Origin: Spinacia oleracea
Taxonomy: Eukaryota; Streptophyta; Magnoliopsida; Caryophyllales; Amaranthaceae
Assembly: GCF_020520425.1 (NCBI RefSeq)
Contig: NC_079487.1
Location: 1,426,001 to 1,490,000, forward strand
Length of the DNA: 64,000 nucleotides
Direction of reading: 5' to 3'
The position numbers and the translations under genes were made by a program. Every line of letters begins with the position of its first letter. Positions within the stretch are counted from its first letter, which is position 1. The notes beneath the pieces are model-generated. The model made no database searches. It saw only the letters and a program-made list of their open reading frames with translations, and was not told the DNA's origin. Shown here in pieces: positions 26,404-38,975 of this stretch.

Positions 26404-26877
26404 TAATTAAATTTAAGAAAATGGTGAATAAGTTAGTAGAGTACAATTCAAAGCAATGAAGAGATGCTGATGCATGATTATTAAGATTTGGGAAAGGAAG
26501 AATTGTAAAGTTCAGAAAGAAAGTAATTAGGGCTAATTAGTTGCTGTGTTATTCAAGTAGTTGTTAAGTTGATATTACAGTGCACATGGAGATGATTAAT
26601 TAAATTGTAAAGTTTTGCAATTTTCTTGGGGTTAAGACTTGAAACACGTATGGACTAATTAAATTATGAGTATATTCCTAATCCTCTAGCTGTAGTCTGT
26701 ATTGGTTTGTCTGCTCCTTTCCTTAAACTGCAATATTGACCTGAAGGCCAATCGATTTATAGTGCTCTCTTTGTTTTCCTACACATTTATAGAATATAGC
26801 TATTTGGTAGTAGAAAGTAATAAAACTGATATTCACGATACGATGCGACACAACACGATAATTTTTATACTTTGTAA

Positions 26878-26969
26878 CTCCCTCCGTCTCATTTTACTTG
26901 TTCTATTTGACCAATTTTTACGAGAGCTTTTTGGTCAAAATAGTACAAATAAAATGAAAGAGGGATCTA
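26878..26969. mobile_element. Short Stowaway-like MITE
   Basis: Left end CTCCCTCCGTCTCATTTTAC and right end ...AAATAAAATGAAAGAGGGAT are inverted repeats; the spacer is GTCAAA-type. The right border is not sharp. Confidence 0.6.
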
Positions 26970-29900
26970 GTAGTTTAGTTAGGGTCATTTTTTAAAAATT
27001 ATATATGTAAGTCTCTAAGTATGTTACTTTCTTCGAAATCGTAATAATTACCACATGTAACATGATAATATAGAGTAGTAATGTAAGTTTTTATGCTAAA
27101 GTCTCATAACTTTAAAACAATATTTTATGAGTATATTTATAATTTGTAAGCAGGTTCTGGCTCTTACTGTCTAATCTAAGGATTATTCTTGCGTGGACCT
27201 GGTTCACAATAATATTAGTGTGGACTTAAAATTAATAGTTTTCTCTAAACATTTTTTTACACTCATAATGACCTTTATTGTTCATATAATAAATTAAACA
27301 CCAAAAATCTTAAACATAGTAACCATTTTTTGAAGCATAGTAACCCTATGTTTCTAAACGCGAATTGTGACTTAAAATTAAATTATTCAAGCACAACATG
27401 TACCAACGCCACTAATTTGATATTTTTTTTCATTATAATCTTAATAAAATGCCAAAATAAAATAAGAACAAGTTGTTGAATTTATTTTAAGGCATGGTCA
27501 CAATAAATTAGTGTGGACCAAGTCCATTAAAGAATTTGTGCTAATCTAATTAGTTGTTACACGGGTGTAAAAAGACCAAAGTTAAAATCTCAGTCGTCTT
27601 TGATCCCCTTATTCCTTATCACATGAGTTTTTAAAAGACACAAATAAGCATGCATGATGCATGAATGCCATTTCTGAATCTTAAGAATATTATCAAGGTC
27701 CTATTCTTAATTACAATGGAGAATCGTGTTTGTTAGTGGAGATGAAGGCTTTATTTAATTTAGGTTTTTGGTTTGGTAGGTTGGCTAATTAACTAATGGT
27801 TAATATAACCTAGCTAGCTCCTATATCACGTACCAACACGCGTCAACTCCCTCGATGGCTAATAAAAGAGTGCAATTTTCTTTCGTTAAAAAGAAATTGT
27901 ATGAAACAGTATAATTACCATCCCAATTCCCAAGACGATATGATTATCATAATAAATTCCAAACTTTTCTATGAAAACTCGATCGGTTATCAATCTAAGC
28001 AAGATTATGAGAAATTATCCCTTTCGCATATCATTAATTATTAAGCACATTGATTCCCTCATTTATGCTTAAACAATCTAATTAACAGACTCTTCATTTC
28101 AGGTAAAACACAAAATTATAAGTTAAGCCAGCAATTAAGTCAAATATAGCTTAGGTTTGATGACTACTAATAACAATAATGTGCAGATAAGATCAAACAA
28201 AGGGTTTAATTTACTTCAATCTAAACTATACATTTAATCATACTCACTTACTCAGGAGTCAGGACCCTCATGCTTAATTGTCTGCTTTCACGATTTCCTC
28301 CCCAAAATTATTGTGATAGTACCGGACCAAAAAGCACGCTCAACTTTTATGTTTCGTAGCATCGACACTGCCCATATCGCAATCCTTTTCGATCAAAAAT
28401 GCCCCAATTTTTAATAAACGGCAAAATTTTAGCACAAAATTACCAGACAAATGTTGAGAACAAGCCGATCGAGAGAAGATGGAAAAGGCCTTTCAAGTCC
28501 AAAGTAGCACAAATTGAATGACTTACCTTTTTCAAAATTATAATTGGTAAGGGGGGAATGAATTACTCAAGTTAAGAGACCATGCGTTTCAAATAACTGT
28601 GCTTTAAGTTTTTGAATAGAATTTTAAAGATATGGCATCCATGAATATAAGAGACGGTTATTCCACAGGTCTCTTTAGTATTATCAGAACGTTGCCGTGT
28701 TTGTTATGCGTTGTGTTACGCTATTTAGTGTAACCTAGATCGGTTTTTAGACACAACGGATTTTTTTTCTTTTATGAGAATTGTACCCCCACTAGATCCG
28801 CCTCTGAGCAGTATTATTAATGTTATCTAAAGTGTTGCATCGTATGTACGTGTTTGTTAGAGCAACTTTAATGGTGAGATATAGTGTAGTGTGGTTAAGT
28901 TTGCCACATCAAATTTCTAGATGATTTAAGCTACGGAGTGCAAATTTTTACTTTTGTGGGCTACAATACATTGTAACTCCCTGTAATATTAACGGTTTTT
29001 ATGTCATTGTTGTATCAATGATGGGCTACCTGCTCACTTTTTACTTTAGTTTATCTTCGGTTTGCTAGGTGCCTAGGTTGACTACTAACCTCCTATCACC
29101 ACACGCGTCAACCTTGTATTCTAAATGGTCTGCCTCTTTAATCGCTTATACTAAAATTTTGGGTGAACTTACATATTACCATAGAAATGGATATAGATTT
29201 CCCTTACAAATTTATTCTCATTGACACCAATTATGACCGACTATCAAACAGGCCGTAAAGAAAGATAGCCAAAATCAATTTTTTTTTTTCTGAACAAATA
29301 AAATCTATATGCTATTTGTAAATATCGTATGACTCAATATTGTTCTTCTCCGTCAAAAAATAAAAAATAAAAAATAAAAATCGCATAATATTGGAACTTG
29401 ATAAAAGTATTTCCCAAAGCTAATATTCCGGCAATGTTGAGTGCAAATAGGTGAGGGTCTGCCAAATACAATGAACCAGAATATCCCCTTGGCCTTTTAA
29501 CCTCCGAGAGTCCGAGCAGACAAGAAATATAAACTAATGAAGAGGAAGACATACCAGAATTGAATGACCTACACATTTACAACTAAAAGGCTCTTCAAAA
29601 ATAGAATCCTTGCTTAACTTCACAGTTCACACACACCACTTACCACTTACCACTTGCCACTTGCTGCTAGCCTGCTTCATTCTTTCCCTGTATAATGTAT
29701 GACTTCGTACGTATTCATCACCCACCCAACTTGATCTTATTCTCCAGGCATTCGTCACTCCTCTAAACACTAATTTCCAACATTATTATTATAACCAACA
29801 TCACAATTTCAAAAACTTTCCTATATGCAAACAAAATCAACCCCGCTGAGATCAACATTCTTATTTCCTTATCATTTCGTAGACTAAATAATTGTATACA

Positions 29901-30471
29901 AGTAATTTCTATCAACTACCATGAAAAACTCGATTATACTACAACTTAATTATACCTGCCTATCACCCCATGTCATGTCATTCATAATGCCCACCAAATC
30001 TAACCAACTTGGTATTACTATAACCTACTACTCACTGCATTAATCAATCCATTTTTCTTCTTTCTCAACTCCAAACTGAAACACACAAGAATTACAAGCA
30101 TAATCACAAATCGTACTACCTTCACATATTAATGTATGCCTAACCAATTTGATTATATCAAGCTGATAACCAAAAGATTATTAATAATTCTGCACCAAAA
30201 CAAAATATTCAATACCAACTGTAGTAGTATATATATGTTTGAACTTCGAGCTTGCCACAATAGTCACAGACTTAACATTTTACAGATCTCCCAAAATTTT
30301 ACCAGAGACACAAAAAGATACACAAGAACAGGAACAACAGAGGTTAGCACTTAGCAGAGATGAATTCTCAGCATAACTCCTTGTGTCAACAGATCATACC
30401 TAGCTAGCACCTAACGATGTGGACATGAATAAGAAACAATATAAGCAGCAACCTTAATCCATAGACACAAG
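26970..30471. other. Long intergenic stretch, no supported gene
   Basis: AT-rich with short poly-A/T runs. Around 28857-28900 the phrase TAGAGCAACTTTAATGGTGA resembles the edge of a MITE but I find no partner. A minus-strand open frame at 29334-29576 has no domain I recognise. Short tandem CACTTAC words lie at about 29636-29665. Confidence 0.45.
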
Positions 30472-30504
30472 TATTAGTATTAGTATTAGTATTAGTATAA
30501 GTAT
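30472..30504. repeat. (TATTAG)n microsatellite
   Basis: About five copies of AGTATT/TATTAG. Confidence 0.85.
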
Positions 30505-30593
30505 TAAATACTAATTTATTTCCCTTTCAGCTAGCTGCTCCTGAACTTTACAACAACAGCTTACTATATGTAAAGTGGCCATATTCATTCCCC

Positions 30594-30648
30594 TGTATGC
30601 TGTATGCTGTATGCTGTATGCTGTATGCTGTATCCTGTATCCTGTAAC
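30594..30648. repeat. (TGTATGC)n 7-bp tandem repeat
   Basis: About seven copies; the last two drift to TGTATCC. Confidence 0.9.
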
Positions 30649-32819
30649 CCATTACCCATGTGCTTTAACAGATAACATTATTTATTTACTTATATCACGC
30701 CTTCAAACTGACAAACAAGTCCTTCCTACCCACAATATATTAAGGGGGGCGTGAATACCAAACTCCACTAGCCGTGACCACTTCCTCAATTGTTTTATAT
30801 CATTGACCTTTTCCAGACAAACTGAATTAACAACCATACTTGTTTTACACCAATCTGAATTGTTGTTAATTCAGATTTCAAGCTTAATTTCCTTGTTAAT
30901 TCAAGACAATAGGACTCTTCGGATATTCTTCAAACTCCAAAAACTACATGCAGAGGTGATGACAAACAAGCAATTAATGGAGAGGTGTATATATATCTTA
31001 CGACAATTCATAAAACTAAAAGATAAGGACTTCTAAATTCTAATTCTTAAATACTGAAACCCAAACCATCCACAGACTAAAGAAATCTTGACAGGGACAC
31101 TGACAATCATGAAAACTTAGAAGCTGTGCTCAACTCTATTATTTTCAAAGCTGCTGTTAGGAGTTCTGACAAAGTGACACAAGTGTTGTTAATGTAAGCT
31201 TGCTGTTCTAGTTTAGAATTAAGATGTCTTGGAAGTTTGGTATTCTGATTCTTCAGCAAAAACTTTATCCAAGTCATCTTTATTTGCCAAAAAAAAATCA
31301 CCAGGCAGAAGAAAAATGTCTTGTCTAAAGGGTGAGATAAGAAACCAAGTGCACTCAATTAGGAACCAAATATTACATAACATCTGAGCATTACAGACAA
31401 CTAACATGTAAATAAAGAATATATTACTCGTCCAAAAGTGGTAAAAGCTCGTGGATATTTGCATTAGCAACACATATTTACTCATCCATATCATCCAGTC
31501 TCTGAATTCTTCTCAAAATATTCAGCAGAAAGCGGTTTATCCTTTGAACTTTGCAACCTTAGATGGGGGGCACCAAGAAGTAAAACATCCTTCCGAGGAA
31601 AAACTTTTTGGAGAGGGTATTTCTTCATAAATTTCTTCCTCATTTCAAGTATCTACTCCTGTTATCCTGTACTCCAAACATATATAAAAACTCCCTGTGG
31701 ATCAAGCATACCTAAATTTCTCTAGGCAGAACGACTGAACAAGAGGAACATTGTTCCCAGTATACGGGAAGTGTTTCAAGTTCTCAACATATTAAATTCC
31801 TAGAGTTTTTTATACTCGACATCTTGAATAAATAGGGCCTTCAAGGACCCCCTAAGAGTGTTTTTGATACAAGGTCCAATAAGACCTCCTCTAAGTCTCT
31901 AGCCTAAACAACCAAACAAAGAAAGTTGTGCACCTAACATACATATTTTGGGCCTTTGGAGGGCAAGGGTGTAAGTAAAGGATCAGTTTTGCAATTAATT
32001 TACACCCTATCAGGAATCCTTTAAACATGAAAAAAATATGGCCAAACTCCACAGGACTCCTAACAAGTCTCTAGTCACCTTCTACTTGCTGCATTTGTGT
32101 TGCTTCAGAGTCTAACTAGTTATCTATCACTGGCCTCTAAATTTCTTGATGATCAGGAGGAAAGAATCACTGAGTTGCAACTTGCAAGGCACACAAATTC
32201 CACTCAGCCTATAAACCCATCCATTCCTCCACTGGAACTATATGCCATCAGACCTAGGCCTGGCTTCCTGAATCACAACAGTCAGCAGTTTCTTCCGTTT
32301 GTATAAAGTTTAACCCAGATTTCATCCCCAGCAGTCTATGATGTTAATTGCCTGGCTACACTTCACCAGCTTTTGCTGAGCTCAATAGTTACTGTACAAT
32401 GGTCCACTGCTCCTACTCTTGGGCATGCCCCAGTTGATAGAGTCAGATTGTCTAAGTAACCCATTCCCTCAGAACCAACAACGATTCGACTGCTAGTAAG
32501 CAATATATAAGGGTGCCAACCGGTTTCTGAACCGTCTATCCAATACCTAAACCATGTGTCCAAGCAAGGTAATTTTTTTACAAAACACTAGTAACTTCCC
32601 TGTTTCCACCAAGGAAAAGCAGGGGTAGGAGCAAAGAGCTAAAACCACATTGCAAATTCAATGAACAAGTGCAACCATATTGGGCAATCAATAGGGCTTT
32701 CCACTAGAACTTCGATATGCTAAGTGAAAATGCGATTGAATAAAGCATTTTGATAATTTTCCACATCGAGGAAGCATGCTTATTGAATATGCTACTAACT
32801 CGAGACCCAAAGTCCCAAA
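30649..32819. other. Intergenic, no supported gene
   Basis: Several short open frames (31107-31358, 31219-31494, 32097-32306, 32363-32563) show no conserved motif and no splice partners I could join. It could hold untranslated RNA; nothing in the sequence shows it. Confidence 0.45.
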
Positions 32820-32824
32820 TCATT

Positions 32825-33000
32825 ATCATCATTATCATTACCCCATTGCCTCAAAGAGGCTCCCACAAGAAGCGGGATAGGGGGGGGGGGGGGGGGGGTT
32901 CGGGTATACGCAACCTTACCCCTTCAATTGCAGAAAGGTTGTTTCTAATTGACTCAAAAAGCGATAACGGGACGACCATCTTCTACTTCATGGAAAGGAA
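32825..33000 (-). mobile_element. Probable SINE remnant with plant Angio-domain
   Basis: On the minus strand it reads GAAACAACCTTTCTGCAATT, GGGGTAAGGTTGCGTATACC, then a C tract and TATCCCGCTTCTTGTGGGAG. This order of GGTAAGGTTGCGTA, a C-rich stretch and a TGTGGGA word resembles the shared 3' domain of many angiosperm SINEs. The tail is a GATAATGATGATAATG repeat. A G19 tract (plus strand 32880-32898) is part of it. The 5' end and target duplication were not located. Confidence 0.45.
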
Positions 33001-34893
33001 GCGAAGAGGTTTTCAGAGTCCTTTTGATTTAGTCCATTACATCCCACAACCAAAAGAACAAATGAATCTTTGGCTGCATCGGAAATGGACATATTTGGTT
33101 AAAATACTAACTGGCCTCCAGATATACTGAATGCTACACAGAATGCTAATGTACAAAATAACCCCAAAAGGGCATTACTATATTTTGGAACCAAAATTGA
33201 TAAGGAAGATTAGAAACTAGTTTATGTGGGAGAAATGCGATCCCCAGGAACCACTACCCATCCTCCCACGAAATAATGTCATCTTAGCCTCTCTTACGGG
33301 TAACTTGATATATCAATTTCAAACAGAGCTGGGAGAAGGAAGCTAGCAAGAAGATGGTCTTGCACAACAGTTTGATCTTGTCCTCTACTTTTAATTTAAA
33401 GTAACAATTTCATAGACTCGGAAAACAAGGAATAATATTCATTCCCCTCCTCTATTACAGAACTGGAGAAGGAATATAATCAAAGCCAACAAGTTTGCAT
33501 AACGGTTTTGATCCTCTCCTCCACACCCTCAGTCCAAGCCAGTTGCAATTGCCTTCACCTAAAAAAAGTAGTTGACAAAGAGATTACCCACTAACTTCAT
33601 GCAACAGCATTGACCACACAATCAGCATCAAAAAGCTCCCCTTGGCACTGCAAGTACTGCCAAAAATCAGAAGTAGACAGCCACAATAAAAGGCAACACA
33701 AGAAAGCTACTAGAACTTTAGAAGTCTAGAAGAGAGTAGCAATGGTCTCAGATTTACATCAATAAGTGTCCCTCGGATTCTTTGTCTCCTTTGGAATAAA
33801 TTCCATGAGCACATGAAACCAACAATGGCCTCAAAAGAGAACTTTTGGAAACAAAGAATGTTTGTCAGAAGATTACAAGAAACAGGGTGGAGGAGGTAAT
33901 AGCTGCAATAGGGAATGGATGAAGCAAAAGAGAGGAAGAGGGAAATAAAGAAACAAAAGACAGAAAGCTCGGATATTATTTCCGATAACAACCAAACAGG
34001 TGTTTGCTGGGTATGAATTCCTCATCCTGATACCTCTGACAATTTTATTAGTAACATAGCACCCACACAGAAATCCATATAAGTAGACGACGGTTTCTAA
34101 TATGCTAACTTATGCCAGATTAGATTCTCCTCATGTAAAACCAGTACCTTAGTCTGAAATACATCTGGGTATGCCACAATAACGGCATAACAACACCATG
34201 CTCCCAATATCCCGTCCTGAGGTGATAATAAACCATCGTCCTAACCTACTTTATCAGAAAAGCCAAACAGGAAAAGGATAGCATCTCTAAACAAATGTTA
34301 AACAATGCAACCTTGAACATACTGCAGTGAATCTAGCTCTAAGCTAACAAAATAGGTACACCAAAAAGTTCTATTCTGCCATTGAAGCGGCCAGGAATGA
34401 GATCAGCTCCTTGAGGAAGGAAAAGAATGACAGATCAAACTCATGCAAAAAAATCCCACTGCCATCTTTTTCCACTATAACACACCCCTGCAAAGCTTTG
34501 TTATTTTTATACTGATGAAGCTTGCTGCACCCTTAGCTGTATGTGAAACCCCTTAGTTGCGTAGGAAACTTTTTATCTGCTCAACTTAAGAATTATGTAC
34601 CAAAAAATTGAATGAAATTTCTAAAAATAAACTGCACCTTGAAAATCATTCAAGATCCTAATATTGATCTAAAGAGTTGAAGCCATAAAACAACTCAAGA
34701 TATGTCAGTAAATTGTGAGGTATGTGATTATGCTATGCCATAAACAAGATTTCACAATCCAAAATCACTTTCCCCTTTACAACAGGTCACAACTTTTCTT
34801 GTCCTTGGAACTCAACATCAATGTCAAACCCAGTGCATCCGAAGTCTAAACTTGTAATTATGTAAACATAACATGCTGAGGTAACCAGTTAAA
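33001..34893. other. Intergenic, no supported gene
   Basis: No conserved coding signal on either strand. Confidence 0.45.
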
Positions 34894-36076
34894 TTAGGGG
34901 GAAAGATTCCAAATTTAGCAATCTGGAACCTTCCCCCCCTCTTGAATTTCGGTGAATTCAGTCTGCAAAAGTAATGTGGGTTTCATCCAACAAAAATTGG
35001 CATCTAGAAGTTAGGTGCTGTACAGTGGCAGTTGCCCTTCAACTTAAAGTGCAAAATATGAAAAAATAACAAACATAATGCACAAGAAGAAATGGTTTAA
35101 TTCAACACTCCTAGTTTTCCGGTATAAATGTATACAATCTGAAGTTTTAATTCCATGGACAAACCATCTAGGGGAAAAGATTCCTAATTTAACAGTGAAG
35201 ATGGTAAGCAATCTAGAACTTCCCCCTCTTGTATTTCTGTGAATTCAGTCTGCAAAAGTAGTGTCATTCCAACAAAAAAATTCATCCAGAAGTTAGGTTC
35301 AATACTAGTGTGCAATGAACTGATATAAGGGCACTATAGAAAGTACCTTTAACCATTTGCTATGAATTATGATACCATTTGCTACCAATTAAATGGAAGA
35401 CGAAGATGATTTGATTATTGAACTGGACTTACAGAAAAGTAACCAATATTCAAGCTTTCGAGAGGCTTGATTCTCTCTCAAATGAACTCTTAAAAGCTCA
35501 ACACAAAACTCATCAATATTCAACATCTCTTTCCTCTCTTTAATATGCTAATATATAGCACTTTTCCCTAACTAGCTTCCTAACTTATTCTCTAACCTAC
35601 CCATAAGGCCATAACTAACTTATAAAGATACTACCTAAAGTGGCCCTTTCCCTCATATTGATCCATAGCATATTGTTAGTAACTTGAAGAAATACAGATA
35701 GTTTGTTAGAGTAGAAGCTCTTAAAACAAGGCAAATTAGAGATAGAAATCATGTTGAATATTGATTAAGTATTTGGTTGAGCTTTTAAGAGTTCGTTGGG
35801 AGAGATTCAAGTCTCCTGAACAGTTGAATATTGATTACTTCCCTGTAATTTCCGGCTCATTAAAATAAAATTATCATCCTCTTTACTATTTTCTGCCATT
35901 AATGGTGCCCAAGCTAAGTTGATTCATAGCATAGTGGCCAAAGTTCAAGAATCAAAATACACAAAAGTAACAAAAAGAATGCATAGGAAGAAACAGTCCA
36001 AAACAACACTTCTATTTATTCGGAAGGAGATGTATACAACCTAAAGTTTTAATTCCATGGACAAGCCATCGAGGGA
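34894..36076. repeat. Diverged direct duplications in non-coding DNA
   Basis: About 34894-35012 is repeated at 35168-35303 (shared GAATTCAGTCTGCAAAAGTA and CAGAAGTTAGGT-type words). About 35079-35172 is repeated at 35980-36076 (shared GTTTTAATTCCATGGACAA). A weaker third echo lies near 36180-36235. Confidence 0.6.
35437..35840. mobile_element. Foldback element with ~95-bp inverted repeats
   Basis: The left arm starts AAGTAACCAATATTCAA and includes CTCTTAAAAGCTCAACACAAA. The right arm (about 35747-35840) complements it, ending TTGAATATTGATTACTT. 404 bp, non-coding; it lies between the duplicated blocks. Confidence 0.65.
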
Positions 36077-36427
36077 AGGAAGGCCAACACCACCACTCAC
36101 ATTATCAATTTATCATTGAAAGAGTAAAGATTTGTGACCTTCTTAACTCTTATTGCAAAAACCATTATTGTATGCAACTCAAAGTTTATACTGTGGTCAA
36201 ATCATCTAGGAAGAACCTCAAAAACAACACTCCCTTCTGATTGAAGGAAATCAAAGGAAATAGTCAAACAATAAAGATGTAATAAACATACAAGTTACGA
36301 GGACAGTGACATTAAAAAAAAGGAACATTAGAACTCATAATTCCACATCGAAAAAGCACAGTTAAACAAACTCATGGAGTATCAATTTATTTGATTTATA
36401 TTTAAAATAGAAAATTAGAATAAGCTG

Positions 36428-36865
36428 TTATTTCTTGTTGCTGGTACCTCCACCACTAGTTTGGCCGGAACCGGCGGCCTTCTTCGCCATCTTCTCTTGC
36501 AGCGCCTTTGCATCCCTGTAATAATTATAATAAACAAATAAAGTTAAAATTATAGTGAGAACTAATCATGACTATCTTTAAAAATTAAAATAAAAAAGGA
36601 AAAAGACCTTTCACGGCGTTGTTCGGGAGTGAGGCCATCATCTTTCTTGGTGCTCTTCTTAGCGCTACCGCCGACGCGAGACGCAGCTCTTTCACGATCC
36701 TTATCTCTCTGATTACCTCGTTCAATCACATCAACAATACCAATTAAGGATACTCCAATCTATCACATACTCCAATTATCTATTAATTTAATTTAATTAA
36801 ATTAAATCAACAAAATTAGGGTAAAAATTAAAAAGGAAAACAGAGTATAAAAGGATATGAGTCAT
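36428..36865 (-). CDS. SERF/4F5 family small basic protein, first intron of AT-AC type
   Basis: Three coding exons on the minus strand: 36865-36859 (ATGACTC), 36719-36608 and 36515-36428; 68 residues. The protein starts MTRGNQRDKDRERA and has the EDRK-rich N terminus, LTPEQRRERDAKALQEK middle and Lys-rich end of the small EDRK-rich factor family, whose human members affect amyloid aggregation; the plant role is unclear. Intron 2 is an ordinary GT-AG intron (36607-36516). Intron 1 has no GT-AG solution that gives the family N terminus: joining ATGACTC to GAGGTAATC restores MTRGNQ exactly, with intron ends AT and AC and a perfect U12-type 5' site. The upstream leader has a CT-rich tract, as in many plant 5' UTRs. 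Confidence 0.88.
36720..36858 (-). other. U12-type AT-AC intron 1 of the SERF gene
   Basis: 139 nt. The 5' end reads ATATCCTTTT (U12 consensus ATATCCTT) and the 3' end AC. A branch-site match TCCTTAAT lies at 36750-36743, about 24 nt from the 3' splice site, longer than the usual spacing of 10-20 nt. The intron splits codon 3. Confidence 0.8.
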
Positions 36866-37170
36866 TGCAGCAGAAACAGCAACAGCAACAGCAGCGAAGG
36901 AGATCAGGAATTCAGACAACCTGTATCCACAAAAACACAAGGAAAACTTGAAATCGAGAAGGACAGAGGAAGAGGAGGAGGAGGAGGAGGAGGAGGAGAG
37001 AGAGTGTTACCCTTATTCGTTATTCCCACTATGCCAAATTAAGAGTTGGACTTGGGGCTGCTGTTTTTATTCCCAGATTTCCCAGCCGTCTTTGCTTTTA
37101 TGGTCCTCTTATTCACTCTCAAACGTATTTCACCAAATTTGATCTCAGGTCTCCAAATAGTCAAAGGAAG
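36866..37170 (-). promoter_or_regulatory. 5' leader and promoter side of the SERF gene
   Basis: On the minus strand this includes CTCCTCC repeats (plus strand AGGAGG, about 36965-36998) and CTGTTG repeats near 36875-36893. No TATA box is assigned. Confidence 0.4.
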
Positions 37171-38618
37171 CATATTTGTCCAATTATTAGAGCGTCACGA
37201 TGAATGAAAAATAAAATTTTTAATTTATCTTTGAATTAAAAAAACCGAAGAATAAATTTTTTAATTTATCTTTGAATTAAAAAAACTGACGGTCAGGTTG
37301 ATAATTAATTAGGTACCACATAAATATTTTAATTAATTAATCTAATATATACTCCCTCTGTCCCGGAATACTTGCACTGCTTTTCTTATAAAGTCGTCAC
37401 GGATTACTTGCACCGTTTCTATAAATGGTAAAATTTTATTAATATTATATCAACTATCCCTTTCACATGTCATTTTGTGGTCCCATGCACCCTCCCCATC
37501 AACTACCATCTAATTAAATAATAAATCAATTACTTTGTATTAAATTTTTTGCCGGTCAAACCGGTTCAAGTATTCTGGGACGTAGAGAGTATATATAAAG
37601 GGGGATTTTTTGGAGAGCATTGGGAGCGCCACGTAAGATTTCTATGTCATCAAACATTAATATTATTTTAGATTTATTTAAAAATAGGTAAATAAAGACC
37701 CGGTAAAAGATAATAAGAGATAAAGATAAATAAAACTCAGTAAAAGATAATAAGAGAAAAATAAAAATAGATAAATAAAGAACCGGTAAAAGATAATAAG
37801 AGATAAATTTTGAATTTTTAAAAGATAAATAAGAGAAAAAAATATTAATAGATAAAAAAAAGACCCGGTAAAAGATAATAAGAAATAAATTTTAAAATTT
37901 TTTAATAGATAAATAAAGACTCGTTAAAACTGTCATACTCATTGATTATAAAAACAATAACGGTTCTAACTCTCGCTTAGAGTTGAAAAAAAAATCTCAT
38001 AAGAAAAAGAATTTAACCTGTGCATCGCACGGGCTTTAAATCTAGTTGCTAATATATACAACTCCATCCAAAATCAAACACTCTAATAATTAAAAAATAA
38101 ATCTAAAATAAAATTCATACAAAATCAAAAATTAATCTAAACTAAAATTCAATCCAAAATCAAACACTAATGCAATATTAGAGCGCCACCTAGGAAATCT
38201 AATAGTTTCGGCCAAAGAAAAATAAGATTTTGAAATTATTTTTGAAGTAAAAAAGTCGAGTGCCACGTAGATAAATAGTTATGTACCACGTAGATATTTT
38301 TATTAGTTAATTATTAATATTATGCATATACAATTTTATCCAAAATCAAACACTCTAATAATTAAAAAATAAATCTAAAATAAAATTTAATCAAAAATCT
38401 AAAACTAATCTAATCAAATATATAAAATATATCAGTTGGTATATATATGAGTATTATTTTAACTTAACAATTTATTAGAATCCGTGCATCGCACGGGCTA
38501 AAATCTAGTTAAAATTAATCTAATATAATATATAAAATATAGCAGTTGGTATATATATGATTTTTATTTTAACTTAACAATTTAATAGAATCCGTGCATT
38601 GCACGAGCTAAAATCTAG
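37171..38618 (+). mobile_element. Helitron cluster with three 3' termini, interrupted by a MITE
   Basis: Three Helitron-type 3' ends follow one another: GTGCATCGCACGGGC then CTAG at 38042-38045, the same hairpin then CTAG at 38505-38508, and GTGCATTGCACGAGC then CTAG at 38615-38618. Segments beginning GAGCGCCAC or GAGCGTCAC (37187, about 37626, 38172) and followed by GTACCACGTAGAT-type words are Helitron 5'-region sequence. One copy probably runs from about 37590 to 38045, inserted with the MITE at 37352-37589 into an older copy that starts near 37171-37187. No Rep/helicase coding sequence, so non-autonomous. Confidence 0.6.
37352..37589. mobile_element. Stowaway MITE, intact copy of the 5685 family
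   Basis: TA-flanked, 238 bp, with ends CTCCCTCTGTCCCGGAATAC and ...GTATTCTGGGACGTAGAG. Its interior (TCTTATAAAGTCGTCACGGA) matches the split copy at 5685-7818. Confidence 0.8.
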
Positions 38619-38849
38619 TATGTAATAAAATGCACTAAACAACCCTAACTTTTTCCAAATGTATTATATAACTCTTAGTTTGAAATAATATTAAAATAAG
38701 AGGTTGTTCTTTTGATCTTAACTAAACTTATCTGAATGCTACTGAAGTGAAGAAAATATTACTAAACTTAAATAAATAATAAATAATACGTACAGAGTAA
38801 TAAATAATAAGTAATAAATAAATACAAAGTAATAAAGAATAAAGAATTA

Positions 38850-38937
<88 letters not shown>

Positions 38938-38975
38938 GCCCAAGACAGGTTGTTGTTCTCAGTTGTATACGTGCC
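38619..38975. repeat. Intergenic DNA ending in a (TAA)n tract
   Basis: About 29 TAA repeats at 38851-38938; the rest is AT-rich. The tract directly precedes the non-LTR retrotransposon fragment. Confidence 0.85.

Noticed and set aside
29334..29576. 80-codon minus-strand open frame
   Set aside because: No recognisable domain, no convincing splice partners, and a low-complexity end.
32097..32306. 69-codon open frame in the 31-33 kb intergenic region
   Set aside because: No conserved motif and no neighbouring exons; length is within chance.
36715..36865. A GT-AG or unspliced start for the SERF gene
   Set aside because: The frame upstream of exon 2 has no in-frame ATG, and no GT donor near the upstream ATG yields the family N terminus; only the AT-AC junction does.
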